Source of the DNA: Clostridia bacterium UC5.1-1D2
Lineage (GTDB): Bacteria > Bacillota > Clostridia > Lachnospirales > Lachnospiraceae
Assembly: GCA_001304855.1 (NCBI GenBank)
Contig: BBZN01000005.1
Coordinates: 1 to 64,000, forward strand
Length of the DNA stretch: 64,000 nucleotides
Reading direction: 5' to 3'
Shown: piece by piece, positions 39,870 to 49,636 of the stretch
How the letters are laid out: the number at the start of each line of letters is the position of its first letter
Position numbering within the stretch: position 1 is the first letter of the stretch
Notes under the pieces: generated by a model
What the model was told of the DNA's origin: nothing
Databases searched by the model: none
What the model saw: the letters and a program-made list of their open reading frames with translations, nothing else
Translations under genes and position numbers: made by a program

Positions 39870-40955
39870 ATGGCAGTTTATAAAGATGGAAACACAGGAA
39901 AATGGCGCGCCGTATTTCGCTTTACTGATTGGAAGGGGGAACGGAAGCAGACACAAAAGAGAGGTTTTGCGACCAAGCGGGAAGCTCTGAACTGGGAGCG
40001 GGAAACTATGCTGAAACAGGAAGCAAAACTTGATATGACCTTTGGTAGTTTCTTTGAAATCTATGAAATGGACAAAAGAAAACGGGTAAAGGAAAATACA
40101 TGGGAATCCAAAAGCCATGTGATACGCACAAAGATACTTCCTTATTTTGAATCACGTAAGATGGAAGAAATAGAGCCAAAGGATATTATTGCGTGGCAGA
40201 ATGAGTTGTTATCTTATAAAGATGAATCCGGCCAGCCCTATTCCGCGACTTATTTGAAAACGATACATAGCCAATTAAGCGCTATTTTTAATCATGCAGT
40301 AAGATTTTACCACTTACCCTCAAATCCGGCGCAGAAAGCCGGAGCAATGGGTTCAGAGGAACATAAGGAAATGCTGTTCTGGACAAAAGAAGAATATCTG
40401 AAATTTGCAGATGCCATGATGGACAAACCACAATCTTATTATGCGTTTGAAATACTGTATTGGTGTGGTATCCGTATGGGGGAGCTTTTGGCACTGACAC
40501 CTAAAGATTTTGATTTTGCAAAATGTACTTTAACTATTAACAAATCATATCAGCGGTTAAAAGGGAGAGATGTCATTACTTCTCCCAAAACACCAAAGAG
40601 TAACCGTACTATTAAAATGTCGAAGTTTCTCTGTGAAGAGATACAGGAATATATTGATATGCTTTATAGTATCGGAGAAAACGAAAGGCTGTTTCCGATA
40701 ACAAAATCTTATCTCCATCATGAAATGGACAGAGGTTCCAAGCAGAGCGGAGTAAAACGAATCAGGGTGCATGATTTACGTCATTCCCATATTTCCCTTT
40801 TAATAGAAATGGGATTTTCGGCACTTGCAATCGCACAGAGGGTAGGACACGAGAGTATAGATATTACTTACCGATATGCACACTTATTTCCAACGAAGCA
40901 GACGGAAATGGCTGAAAGATTGGATATAGAAAGAATGGGAATGGAAGAAAAATAA
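39870..40955 (+). CDS. Tyrosine integrase of element 1
   Basis: Intact 361 residues, Tn916-like. N-terminal arm-binding AP2-like domain (KWRAVFRFTDWKGERKQTQKRGF), SAM-like core-binding domain (WESKSHVIRTKILPYFESRKMEEI) and catalytic domain with R of GIRMGELLAL, HDLRHSH, GHESIDIT and the nucleophile Tyr in YRYAHLF. It joins the element to the guaA 3' end. Stop is two bases before mobC start. Confidence 0.93.
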   Translation: MAVYKDGNTGKWRAVFRFTDWKGERKQTQKRGFATKREALNWERETMLKQEAKLDMTFGSFFEIYEMDKRKRVKENTWESKSHVIRTKILPYFESRKMEEIEPKDIIAWQNELLSYKDESGQPYSATYLKTIHSQLSAIFNHAVRFYHLPSNPAQKAGAMGSEEHKEMLFWTKEEYLKFADAMMDKPQSYYAFEILYWCGIRMGELLALTPKDFDFAKCTLTINKSYQRLKGRDVITSPKTPKSNRTIKMSKFLCEEIQEYIDMLYSIGENERLFPITKSYLHHEMDRGSKQSGVKRIRVHDLRHSHISLLIEMGFSALAIAQRVGHESIDITYRYAHLFPTKQTEMAERLDIERMGMEEK

Positions 40956-40957
40956 AA

Positions 40958-41281
40958 ATGGATAAAAATTTAGATTATCAGGGGCGTTGGAGAAGCAAGA
41001 CGGTAGCCTTTCGGGTATCAGAGGAAGAAGGGAAGCTGCTTGATGATTGTGTGAGACTTTCAGGACTTACTAAACAGGATTACATTATACGGAAGCTGCT
41101 GAACCGGGAAGTAGTGGTACAGGGGAATCCGAGGGTGTATAAGGCTCTTAGAAACCAGATGGCAGAGATTCATGAGGAATTAAAGAGATTAGAACAATGC
41201 AGCGAGATTAGCGATGAACTTTTTTATACGCTGCAAGTGGTGGCAGAAACCTTAAACGGATTAAAGGGGGAAAAGGAATGA
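40958..41281 (+). CDS. MobC-like relaxosome accessory protein (element 1)
   Basis: Intact 107 residues. Begins with a ribbon-helix-helix (RWRSKTVAFRVSEEEGKLLDDCVRLSGLTKQDYIIRKLLNRE), followed by a coiled coil. Such proteins help the relaxase open DNA at oriT. Overlaps the next gene by ATGA. Confidence 0.78.
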   Translation: MDKNLDYQGRWRSKTVAFRVSEEEGKLLDDCVRLSGLTKQDYIIRKLLNREVVVQGNPRVYKALRNQMAEIHEELKRLEQCSEISDELFYTLQVVAETLNGLKGEKE

Positions 41282-42423
41282 CAGTAATTAAAAAAGCAGC
41301 CGTTCCAGATTCATCTATTGGCGTAGATGTGGAACAGCCGCTTCCTTATAAAGACAATGAAATTATAACAGATTCAAAAGAGCAATTCAATCAACAAGCC
41401 ACAAATGACTTAACAGTAAATGTGACGACAGCCGGAGAAAATGACTTGCGAACTATCTCTATGGAAGAATTGTACGACACAGCATATCCGCCGCGGGTTC
41501 CGATTGTAGAGGGATTGATTTTTAATGGAACTTATCTCTTCGTCGGAGCGCCAAAGGTAGGGAAATCGTTCTTCATGGCGCAGCTTGGTTATCATGTCAG
41601 CATGGGAATCCCTTTATGGGGATTTCCTGTGGCAAAAGGTACTGTTTTATATCTGGCGTTGGAAGATGATTATGCTAGATTACAAAGACGGTTATCAAAA
41701 ATGTTTGGCATGGAAGGGAGCAGAAATCTTCACTTTGCAACACAATCTAAGGCCTTAAATCAGGGATTAGAGGAACAGCTACATAAGTTTGTAAAGGAGC
41801 ATGAGGACGCAAGACTTATTATAATAGATACGCTTCAAAAGGTGCGTGAAGCGAGTGGCGACAAACTAAGCTACGGAAATGATTATGAAATCGTAACCAA
41901 GCTGAAAAGGTTCAGCGATCAGTATGGTATCTGTCTGCTGGTTGTTCATCATACAAGAAAAATGGAATCTTCCGACAGCTTTGATATGATTTCAGGAACC
42001 AACGGTTTGCTGGGCGCCGCTGATGGAGCATTTATTATGCAGAAAGAAAAGCGGACAGAGAACAAAGCGGTATTGGAAGTTGCCGGACGCGATCAGCAAG
42101 ACCAGAGACTATTTCTTAATTTTAATCGAGAACAATGTGTATGGGAACTTACCAAATCAGAAACAGAACTATGGAAGGAGCCTGTAGATTCTGTGCTGGA
42201 ATCACTTGCTACAGTAGTGACAAATGAAGCGCCGGAATGGAGCGGTTCCGCATCAGAATTATTACAGCTTTTGTCGGAAATAGATATGCAGCCAAATGTT
42301 TTCACACGTAAGTTGAATGTCAGTCTGGAACGGTTACTGATAGATTACAACATTAAGTATGAAAGTGTTCGGGAACATAGCGGCAGAAAAATAAAGTTAT
42401 CACTGATTCAAACAAAGGCGTGA
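41278..42423 (+). CDS. RepA-like AAA ATPase (element 1)
   Basis: Intact 381 residues of the AAA_25/RepA type. Walker A GAPKVGKSFFMAQL, Walker B ARLIIIDTLQ, then the loop VVHHTRKMESSDSFDMISGTNGLLGAADGAF typical of hexameric plasmid helicases. Probably supports replication of the excised circle. The N-terminal 80 residues are low complexity and unlike the rest. Confidence 0.85.
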   Translation: MTVIKKAAVPDSSIGVDVEQPLPYKDNEIITDSKEQFNQQATNDLTVNVTTAGENDLRTISMEELYDTAYPPRVPIVEGLIFNGTYLFVGAPKVGKSFFMAQLGYHVSMGIPLWGFPVAKGTVLYLALEDDYARLQRRLSKMFGMEGSRNLHFATQSKALNQGLEEQLHKFVKEHEDARLIIIDTLQKVREASGDKLSYGNDYEIVTKLKRFSDQYGICLLVVHHTRKMESSDSFDMISGTNGLLGAADGAFIMQKEKRTENKAVLEVAGRDQQDQRLFLNFNREQCVWELTKSETELWKEPVDSVLESLATVVTNEAPEWSGSASELLQLLSEIDMQPNVFTRKLNVSLERLLIDYNIKYESVREHSGRKIKLSLIQTKA

Positions 42424-42527
42424 CGATACGTGACGGTGGTGACGGTATTTTACATACCGAAGTGGTATAGATAATATCGTCACTATCGACACAAGCGACA
42501 CAAGCGACACGCAGAAAGGAATACAAA

Positions 42528-42761
42528 ATGAAGAATGTACAGATACCGGAAGATTTATTTATTGCACTGATGAAATATCATTTGTTGGAGATAGAAGAAG
42601 TGCAGCCGGAAATAAAAAAGGGATTGATGGATAAGTTGGATTCTATATCAATGCGATTATTGTATTCCCAATATAAGACCGCACCAACAGAGGAAGAAAA
42701 AGAGAAGGCAAGAAAGGAATATCTGGATAAGCGAGGTGTGCCGGATAGCTTTCGATGGTAA
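42528..42761 (+). CDS. Small helical protein of mobile elements
   Basis: Intact 77 residues, MKNVQIPEDLFIALMKYHLLEIEEVQPEIKKGL..., with a charged C-terminal helix. Proteins of this kind are common between rep and mob genes of clostridial elements (sometimes mislabelled as complexin); function unknown. AGAAAGGA precedes the ATG. Confidence 0.65.
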   Translation: MKNVQIPEDLFIALMKYHLLEIEEVQPEIKKGLMDKLDSISMRLLYSQYKTAPTEEEKEKARKEYLDKRGVPDSFRW

Positions 42762-42883
42762 GTTTTCTTTAAATATTTAAGACAGGAGCGTGGCACGCTC
42801 CTGTAATAAGCAGACAACGAAAAATCTGAATTGGAGGGCTAAGTTAATGATAAAACAGCCAGCATATGGAAGCCGGAATGTGA

Positions 42884-43108
42884 ATGATTATTTTTACGAA
42901 AGTGAAAGAAAGCGAAATTGCAAAAATGAATAAAGTCATCGGAAATATTGAACTGACGAAAGGAGAGGAACAGACCTTTATATGGCTCGCCGGGTGGGAA
43001 GAAAGCACCGTAGACCACATTCTCTCTGTAATCGAAAAGGCAGCCCGGAAACGGGCGCATGGAGTGGGCGGATACGCCCATATTGAAAAAGAAAAAGTAG
43101 AGCAATGA
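42884..43108 (+). CDS. Small protein of unknown function (element 1)
   Basis: Intact 74 residues: MIIFTKVKESEIAKMNKVIGNIELTKGEEQTFIWLAGWEESTVDHILSVIEKAA... Sequence looks protein-like and conserved in style with other element genes. A second candidate start with a better ribosome site at 42847 reads only 28 residues in another frame, so translation may begin differently. Confidence 0.5.
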   Translation: MIIFTKVKESEIAKMNKVIGNIELTKGEEQTFIWLAGWEESTVDHILSVIEKAARKRAHGVGGYAHIEKEKVEQ

Positions 43109-43148
43109 CAAAGGCAAAGTATCTCTCCTAAGCCCTCGGCGTTTGAGA

Positions 43149-43232
43149 GCGAAATACACCCATTGCACAAACCTACGGTTTATGCAACGGGAATTTCGCG
43201 ATTGCATCGAGCTTCAGGCAGCAAAGCTGCCC
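43149..43232. other. Candidate origin of transfer (oriT) of element 1
   Basis: GCGAAA (43149-43154) pairs with TTTCGC (43194-43199), and within it TTGCA-C-AAACC pairs with GGTTT-A-TGCAA around TAC. A second perfect hairpin GGCAGC-AAA-GCTGCC follows near 43217. It sits right before the relaxase gene, where MobL-type oriT regions usually lie. Confidence 0.65.
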
Positions 43233-43306
43233 ATATTGTCCGGTAACAGATATAGTAAAAAACATAGATTGTATATTCACATTTGCAAGAAGAAAGGAAG
43301 CGGTAT

Positions 43307-44725
43307 ATGCCAAGACATTCTTTTGTGCAGATACAAAAGATTACGAACGTAAAAGGTAGGATTGACTATATATCAAGCCATGCCAGACAGGAAAATCTGT
43401 ATGCAGTTTATGATACGGCTCCGCTGAAATTTTGGAATATGCTTGCAAAGGAAAGTCAGCGGGAATTTCTGAAAAGTGGTACAGAAGGGAAGTGCATAGA
43501 GGCTAGAGAATTGATTATTGCACTTCCCGAATCCTATGTAAACTTTGAGCCGGATTGGGTATTAAAAACCTTTACAGACAGCTTTAAGGAAAAACATGGA
43601 GTTGAGTGTGTGGCGGCGCTTCATCATAATAAAAAGAAAACAAATTATCATATTCATTTGATTTTCAGTGAGAGGACAATGCTGGAGGAACCGGATATAA
43701 AAATTGCAAGCAGAAATATGTTTTATGATGAACATGGAAAGCATGTAAGGACAAAGAAAGAGCTATTAGACGAACAAGGGAATATTAGAAGTGGTTGTAA
43801 TATAATTGCCAAGGGGGAGGTTTATGAAAAGAGATTGTTTTCTAATAAAATATCTCAATTTAAAAGTGATGTATTTTTAGAAAACGAGAAGAAAAGGTAT
43901 ACAGATTTAATTAATCTTTACATAAAGAATCCATTAGAGCAGTTACAGGTTTTTGATAAGTCTGGCGTTTATCTTCCGATGAAAAAGATTGGAAAGAACA
44001 ATCCCAAAGCGGCTGAAATAATAGCGGATAATCAGGCCAGAAAAGAATGGAATCAAGCAGTAGATGTGGCTCTGGTGGAGGGTGTGCCGGAAGCAGACAT
44101 TAAAGAAATAAAAAAGGTGGAAATATCAAAAAAGGTAGGGCAGTCCATAGCTGTGAATGGAAGAAATCCCGGATTGTTTATACAAATTATTAGGCGGGCC
44201 AAAATGATATTAATGAATCTGCTTTCTAAACAAAAGCTGCCACCTCAACCGAAGATTACTGTTGACATTACAGAGTTTCGTAAAATGCAAGGGATTAAGA
44301 AAGACTTGGATAAACAGGTGCGGATCATCAGGCAGATTGAAGAGAAGGAGTTGCCGGACTTGTTACAGCAGTCTGGAAATTTAAAAGGAATATTCAAATC
44401 TAAGGAGCGGAAGGAAGTGGAAAGGCAGATTGAGATAGCACAGAATAGAGTGTCCGATCTGAAATCCTATCTGGCCAAGGCAGTCACCCGATATGGATAT
44501 AAAAATATACAGTCCTTTATAAAGGTGTATGGACAGTGTGAAAAGGAAGTATGGCAGTATCAAAAAGAATTAGAGGAATGGAAAGAGAATAACGGATTAA
44601 AGCAGCCAAAACCAGAAAGTATCAGAGATAAGTTAAGGCGATATGAGCAGGAAGCGAAGGAGAAAAATTTGGCGGTGTTAGATTTGCCAACACAGAAAAA
44701 GGAGAAGCACAGGAATGAAAGATAA
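43307..44725 (+). CDS. MobA/MobL-type relaxase (element 1)
   Basis: Intact 472 residues from ATG 43307. The relaxase domain carries the metal-binding histidine triad in HNKKKTNYHIHLIFSER near residue 110, an upstream active region (ARELIIALPESY) and a long coiled-coil C-terminus ending with RNER. It nicks oriT and leads the strand into a recipient, using a partner's secretion system. AAGGAAG lies before the start. Overlaps the next gene by 11 bases. Confidence 0.87.
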   Translation: MPRHSFVQIQKITNVKGRIDYISSHARQENLYAVYDTAPLKFWNMLAKESQREFLKSGTEGKCIEARELIIALPESYVNFEPDWVLKTFTDSFKEKHGVECVAALHHNKKKTNYHIHLIFSERTMLEEPDIKIASRNMFYDEHGKHVRTKKELLDEQGNIRSGCNIIAKGEVYEKRLFSNKISQFKSDVFLENEKKRYTDLINLYIKNPLEQLQVFDKSGVYLPMKKIGKNNPKAAEIIADNQARKEWNQAVDVALVEGVPEADIKEIKKVEISKKVGQSIAVNGRNPGLFIQIIRRAKMILMNLLSKQKLPPQPKITVDITEFRKMQGIKKDLDKQVRIIRQIEEKELPDLLQQSGNLKGIFKSKERKEVERQIEIAQNRVSDLKSYLAKAVTRYGYKNIQSFIKVYGQCEKEVWQYQKELEEWKENNGLKQPKPESIRDKLRRYEQEAKEKNLAVLDLPTQKKEKHRNER

Positions 44726-45053
44726 TATTTTAAAATGCGAGTACAATATGGATAACGGTTATGTGGAAGTATATTTTAAAGATGGCAATATTTTAAAGTT
44801 AAAATGTGAAGAAATGGAATCTCGGCTCCGGCTGACGGAACATTCTCAAAGTAAGATATGGAAGTTGCTAGATGAAAATCCGATAGAATATGTTTCTATG
44901 GCGTTGTCGGGGGAAATGCAGAAGTATTGCTATATAGAAGATGATATGGTTAAAAGCTCCCACGATAGGTTATTGCAGCAGTATCTGGACTTAGGGTATA
45001 ATGAGGCAACAGCAGAAGCATTAATCAGAGAATTTTACAGATATGACAGTTAA
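44715..45053 (+). CDS. Small protein downstream of the relaxase (DUF6061-like)
   Basis: Intact 112 residues, MKDNILKCEYNMDNGYVEVYFKDGNILKLKCEEMESRLRLT..., acidic, mixed alpha/beta. Often follows MobL relaxases in clostridial elements. Function unknown; it overlaps the relaxase stop, so it shares its transcript. Confidence 0.7.
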   Translation: MKDNILKCEYNMDNGYVEVYFKDGNILKLKCEEMESRLRLTEHSQSKIWKLLDENPIEYVSMALSGEMQKYCYIEDDMVKSSHDRLLQQYLDLGYNEATAEALIREFYRYDS

Positions 45054-45065
45054 ATAGGGCAAAAT

Positions 45066-45105
45066 AAAAATCTGGGAGAGCGTAAAGCTGCTTCCAGATT
45101 TTTGT
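45066..45105 (+). terminator. Terminator after the mobilisation genes
   Basis: AAAAATCTGGGAGAGC pairs with GCTGCTTCCAGATTTTT with small bulges around GTAAA. Confidence 0.75.
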
Positions 45106-45135
45106 GTTATGTAAATGAATAGGCTCCGGTTAGTG

Positions 45136-45705
45136 TCATTCGTCTAATAGGATTACAAGTTTGTTTTGATAGCATTCAATACGGACACTACAGCCAATGG
45201 AGAAGCCCCATTTTTCTACCCATTTACCTTGTAAGATTATTTGCGGTACAGGCTGATTACTTCGGAGGGTGGTGGAATAGATTCTTAATTTGTGGGTGTT
45301 GATTTGGTAGTCAGGAGAATTTTCAGAAAGGATATTCTCATTTAGAGAATGGTTATTCATTACTTTGAATACTCTTGAAAGCATGGTTTCCTGTCCGAGC
45401 TTACAAGGAACAGAAAAATCCGGTATTCCGCTTCCGCTGCTAATGTCGTTGACCTCGTTAAAAAGAAAGTGTCTGTTTTGATGAATGAAGGTGGATAGCA
45501 TCCAAAAATTGTTGAGTTGATACAACATATCTGCAATAGAATAAAAATCGGTTCTCCTAAGTGCCTTGTTTGAATAGTAATTCTCAAAATCAAAGTCATT
45601 TGACATCATAAGAAAACGAAAGTTTTCAATAAAGCTTCTTTGCTCTGTATCGGTTTGCAGCTTGCGGAACTCATTGACTATGTACTTGTTTAAATCTTGT
45701 TCCAT
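45136..45705 (-). CDS. SymE-like protein with helical N-terminus
   Basis: Intact 189 residues from ATG 45705 (AGGAGG upstream). The last 50 residues, PQIILQGKWVEKWGFSIGCSVRIECYQNKLVILLDE, match the SymE/AbrB-like swapped-hairpin domain of SymE toxins; the N-terminal part is helical and unknown. SymE-type proteins are linked to restriction and RNA decay. It sits beside a small Xre gene and the restriction system, so it may be part of a defence or addiction unit; inference only. Confidence 0.65.
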   Translation of the reverse strand: MEQDLNKYIVNEFRKLQTDTEQRSFIENFRFLMMSNDFDFENYYSNKALRRTDFYSIADMLYQLNNFWMLSTFIHQNRHFLFNEVNDISSGSGIPDFSVPCKLGQETMLSRVFKVMNNHSLNENILSENSPDYQINTHKLRIYSTTLRSNQPVPQIILQGKWVEKWGFSIGCSVRIECYQNKLVILLDE

Positions 45706-45827
45706 ATTGTGACCTCCTATAAATTCACTTAAATATAGTATTAAACACTTATAAGTATGATAATACATCTTTAAGTAGATAATGTCAATAAGATTCGTCA
45801 CTATAATGTAGGAAATATCATTTTTCA

Positions 45828-45856
45828 TTGTAAATTCATATGTTTCAGTGTATAAT
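45828..45856 (+). promoter_or_regulatory. Promoter of the small Xre/restriction operon
   Basis: TTGTAA at 45828 and TATAAT at 45851 with a 17-bp spacer, 29 bases before the start at 45885. Confidence 0.65.
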
Positions 45857-45884
45857 TTGAGGTATATGAACGGAGGATTACACA

Positions 45885-46096
45885 ATGGGAATGGCTAAAA
45901 AATCAGAACAATACTCTTGGAAAGAGATATGACAATAAAAGAATTGGCAGAGAAGATAGGAACGAATGGAAATAATTTGAGTAATAAGCTGTCACGTGAT
46001 AATTTCTCGGAGAAAGAGTTGAGGGATATTGCGGAGGCGCTGGATTGTGATTATGATGGGATATTTACTTTGCGGGATAGTGGGAAGACGATATAA
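45885..46096 (+). CDS. Small Xre-type regulator (one frameshift), likely controller of the restriction genes
   Basis: Reconstructs to about 70 residues: MGMAKKSEQ then ILLLERDMTIKELAEKIGTNGNNLSNKLSRDNFSEKELRDIAEALDCDYDGIFTLRDSGKTI, a compact helix-turn-helix. The raw frame stops early because one A of CAA[A]TAC is missing near 45909. It is 40 bases before the methyltransferase gene, a position where controller (C) proteins of restriction systems are found. Confidence 0.7.
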
Positions 46097-46136
46097 ATTA
46101 TACTGTAAATATAAAATCGGAAAAGAGGACTAAAGA

Positions 46137-48231
46137 ATGGCCGAGCAATTAAACAAGAATGACTATATTAATCATCCAGATAAGATAGGGGTACTGAATT
46201 ATTATTCTCTTGGAGAAACAACTATTAAGCAATTACAAACAAATGGGATTATTTCAGCAAAAACAAAATTATATCAAAGTAAGAAACCTGATGCTATAAT
46301 TACCAATGACAGGAAAAATGTTTTAGTTTATATTGAGAACAAAGATGTGGGCGAAATTGATAATGATAGCTCAATTCAAGCAGCTATTGACCAAGAAATA
46401 GAAGTTGCTGTTAAGATTAATGCGCCTATTTTTATTGTAACAGATACGGTTAAAAGTTATTGGATTAATACGAAAACTAGAGAGAGAATTCTTGACGAAA
46501 ACGGTGATGAACTTAGAACTGTATTTAAACCAACAGAAAATAAGAAGGCCCTTGAAAAGTTAATTAAACGTATTGTTATGTCTATCACAAGCAAAAACAA
46601 TCAAATACAGTTTATTAATTATCTTGATCCTACTGATTTAGCAACCGCAGTCCATCAGAAAATATGGATTGCAAAAAATTCATCTCCTGAAACTTGCTTA
46701 TATACATTTGTTGAGTTGTTTATCTTTAAATATTTGAGTGATCTAGGAGTACTGACAGGAAATTATTCATTTGAATTCTTATGTAATATGTATAAAGATG
46801 AAGGAAATTCAGAGGAAGAAATACTTGCATACTATTTAGGGGCAACAGGCCCCAGGGAACGCATTAAGGCTCTCTTTCCAGAAGGTAACGATGGAACAAC
46901 TGTCGTAAATGGAGATGTTTTTCATGCTATTAAAGATAAAAATGGTGAATATGTTGTAAATGGTGATGGAAAGACATTTCATCTAATAATTGATGAGTTT
47001 GTTAAATACGAAAAAAGCATGGTAAATTTATAAATATTAACAAAGATTTCAAATCAAAGTTATTTGAATGCTTTTTGAAAAATGAAAAAGATAAGAAAAA
47101 AATGGGGCAATTTTTTACACCACTCAAAGTTGTTGAACAAATGAATCGAATGTTTGAGTTAAAGCCTGGAATGGATATTTGTGATCCTGCTTGTGGTGTT
47201 GGGAAGTTTTTACTAGAAGCAGTTCTTCCTGATATAGATAACCTATTTAGGTATGAAAATGGTGAACTCAAAGCCGCGGTTAATTTATTCGGCTTTGATA
47301 AATATAGCGAGGATAACTCTGATAGAACTATTATATTAGCAAAGGCTAATATGTTGATTTATTTGTCAAAAATCATTACTGAAAATCCATCGCCCTCTAG
47401 TACTAAAAAAATTGCCGAGCTTTTTAATAAGTCTTTTACTCTTAAAAAAAGTAATTTAGGAACATTGGAGGAATTGGAAGAAAATAAATATGACCTAATT
47501 CTTACTAATCCCCCATATGTTGTTAATGGGAGTGGAGATATAAAGGCTATTGCAAACAGGACGGGATATTACAAATGTAATGGTTTGGGATTGGAAGCCT
47601 TATTTCTTGAATGGATAATAAAATCATTGAAAGAAGGAGGTACAGCATTAATTGTTATTCCAGATGGAATATTGTCAAATATGGCAAATAGAAAATTACG
47701 TGAATATATTTTAGATAGATGTTGCATTGAGGGTATTATAAGTTTACCTATAAACACTTTTTTGGAACACCCAAGAAAACCTATATTTTAGCAATAAAGA
47801 AGAAAAAAGCGGACGATATGGGTAATACATTGGTGCAGAGTTATCCGGTATTCACTTATATCTGTAATTCTATAGGGGAAACTCTCGACATATATAGATT
47901 TGATATTGATGACAATAATCTAGAGGAAGCGGTAAATCAATATAAAATGTATCAGGCCTCATCAGATAAAGCTAAGTTTAAAGCTATAGCATATGATAAA
48001 AATGAAAACCCCTATATTGATATGAAATGTAAATTAATATCTATTAGTGATTTCTATACGAATATTAGTCAGGGGTGGATAATAGATAATTATTGGTCAG
48101 AAGAGGATAAAATTGAACTTGGATTTAAAGAGGAAACGAATATATTAAATGTGTTGGAATTGCAAACTTTAATTGAAACGATTGTCAATGAGATGCAAGA
48201 TTACAAGGAGGAATTGGAATGTCTGATATAA
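46137..48231 (+). CDS. Fused nuclease-adenine methyltransferase, BcgI-like restriction subunit (two frameshifts)
   Basis: About 698 residues. N-terminal PD-(D/E)XK-like nuclease: PDAIITNDRKNVLVYIENK; middle helical region; N6-adenine methylase with motif I DPACGVGKFLLEAV and catalytic motif NPPYV; then the C-terminal TPKKTYILAIKKKK region. Nuclease and methylase in one chain with a separate S gene (48219) and no HsdR helicase is the layout of Type IIB/IIG systems such as BcgI. Breaks near 47014 (A7 read as A6) and 47760 (T7 read as T6). Confidence 0.8.
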
Positions 48232-49308
48232 GAATTCAGAAATTTCCTCTTCAACAGCTTTTTGATAATAAACGAGGAGATAGCAAATTAACAAGAAAAT
48301 ATTGTAATTTACATAAAGGGGATTATCCAGTTTATACTGGAACAACTATAGGAGATTTCACTAGTATTGATACTTATGCCTTTACAGATCCGAACCTTAC
48401 ATATACTACGGATGGCGTCAATGCTGGAACTGTAGAAATTCTTATTGGAAAATATAATGTTGGTGGTCATAGAGCAATACTTATTCCAAAACATTCTGAT
48501 TTATGTATTGAGTATTTTGAAAATATTCTACAACCTATTTTTAAAAGTTTAGTGAAAAGTGGTAATGTTCCGTCTGTTACTTGGAACAATATTAAAGACA
48601 TTGGTATTCCAGTTCCTGTTGATAAAAGTGGAGGATTTAGTATCAACTATCAACAAGAAATTTCTCAAAGATATAATAGCTTAAAAGCTAGAAAGTTGAA
48701 ATTTCTAGATTATTTGACGCAACTTAGGGAAAGTTATATAAATATTCCGGTTGAAGGCTACACTTATGCTGAAAAGTGGCTCAAGGATATATTTGAATAT
48801 AAGAGAGGTAGAAGCTGCACAAAAGCTTATTGCAATCAGCATAAGGGACATTATCCTGTTTGGTCAGCTAATAATATTGAGCCGCTTGCTATGGTTGATT
48901 TTTTTGATTATGAGGGAAGTTATATTTCCTTATCTAGAAATGGAATTGCTGGAAAAATAACTGTTCTTGACGGAAAATTTACTATTAATGAAGATAGATT
49001 TCTTTTGATACCTAGAGTTGACAATATAGATTATGATTTTATTAAATATACTGTAGAACCTATTTTACGTTCTAAAAAGAAAGGAAGAGCTGGACATGAC
49101 GGAGAAAATGAATTTACAAAATTATCTTTTACTATTCTTGATGGAATAAAAATTCATATTCCGATTAAGAGTGATGGTTCTTATGACTTAGAAGCTCAAA
49201 AAGAAAATATCCCGAAAATACAGTAAACTTTATGATATTAAAGGAAACATTGAAAAGAGATTGGAAAGAATTGTTTCTACCAATATAATATTGGATGATT
49301 TAGAATAA
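48219..49308 (+). CDS. Specificity subunit (HsdS-like) of element 1 restriction system (3' frameshift)
   Basis: About 362 residues with two target-recognition domains of type I S style: YPVYTGTTIGDFTSIDTYAFTDPNLTYT in the first half and YPVWSANNIEPLAMVDFFDYEGSYISLS in the second, each followed by a coiled spacer. Overlaps the methylase gene by 13 bases, with GGAGG before ATG 48219. An extra A near 49207 shifts the end; the restored tail ends TNIILDDLE at 49308. Confidence 0.85.
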
Positions 49309-49493
49309 TAAGATGATATTTTATTTTAATGATATTAGTATGAGTTATTAATAAAGTGAATATAAAACATGGCAACATTTTGGCAACAAAAAATCAGCAA
49401 GTCAAAATAATATGTATAAATGAAGTAAAAAGTAGGCATAAAAAACACAAAAATTAAAACGAAAAATGTTTAGAAATCATCTATGAACTTGCC

Positions 49494-49503
49494 GAGTTTG
49501 AGT
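49494..49503. other. Attachment core between elements 1 and 2
   Basis: GAGTTTGAGT as in the guaA 3' end, at the boundary where the TGGCAAC arms give way to the TGGCTCT arms. Confidence 0.8.
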
Positions 49504-49563
49504 AACGGACAGAACCCCGAAATGCTGATAAAATGGGCATTTCCGGGGTTGTTTTATGCCGTT

Positions 49564-49581
49564 TGGCTCTACTTTGGCTCT
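49564..49581. repeat. Left integrase arm sites of element 2
   Basis: TGGCTCT at 49564-49570 and 49575-49581, 11-base period; the partner pair is at 60001-60007 and 60012-60018. Confidence 0.75.
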
Positions 49582-49636
49582 ATTTATTTGATGAATACTG
49601 GGTTGGGGCGGTATCATGATACCTGTCTTACCTGTT

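Larger units (their letters stand above)
38770..49503 (+). mobile_element. Element 1: guaA-inserted integrative mobilisable element
   Basis: Bounded by GAGTTTGAGT at 38760 and 49494. Paired arm words TGGCAAC lie at 38831 and 38842 (left) and at 49370 and 49381 (right), in each case 11 bp apart. It carries regulator, excisionase, tyrosine integrase, MobC, RepA-like ATPase, oriT-like hairpin, MobL relaxase, a SymE-like gene and a restriction-modification system. There are no conjugation (type IV secretion) genes, so it must be mobilised by another element. Confidence 0.82.
49309..49636. other. Junction of elements 1 and 2 (no gene)
   Basis: AT-rich 328-base gap. It holds the right arm pair of element 1 (TGGCAAC at 49370 and 49381), the core GAGTTTGAGT at 49494-49503, a hairpin ACCCCGAAATGC / GCATTTCCGGGGT at about 49515-49550, and the left arm pair of element 2 (TGGCTCT at 49564 and 49575). 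No coding sequence is convincing. Confidence 0.8.

Noticed and set aside
42847..42930. 28-residue open frame with a good ribosome site in element 1
   Set aside because: Possible leader peptide, but it is short, has no recognisable feature and overlaps the better candidate at 42884.
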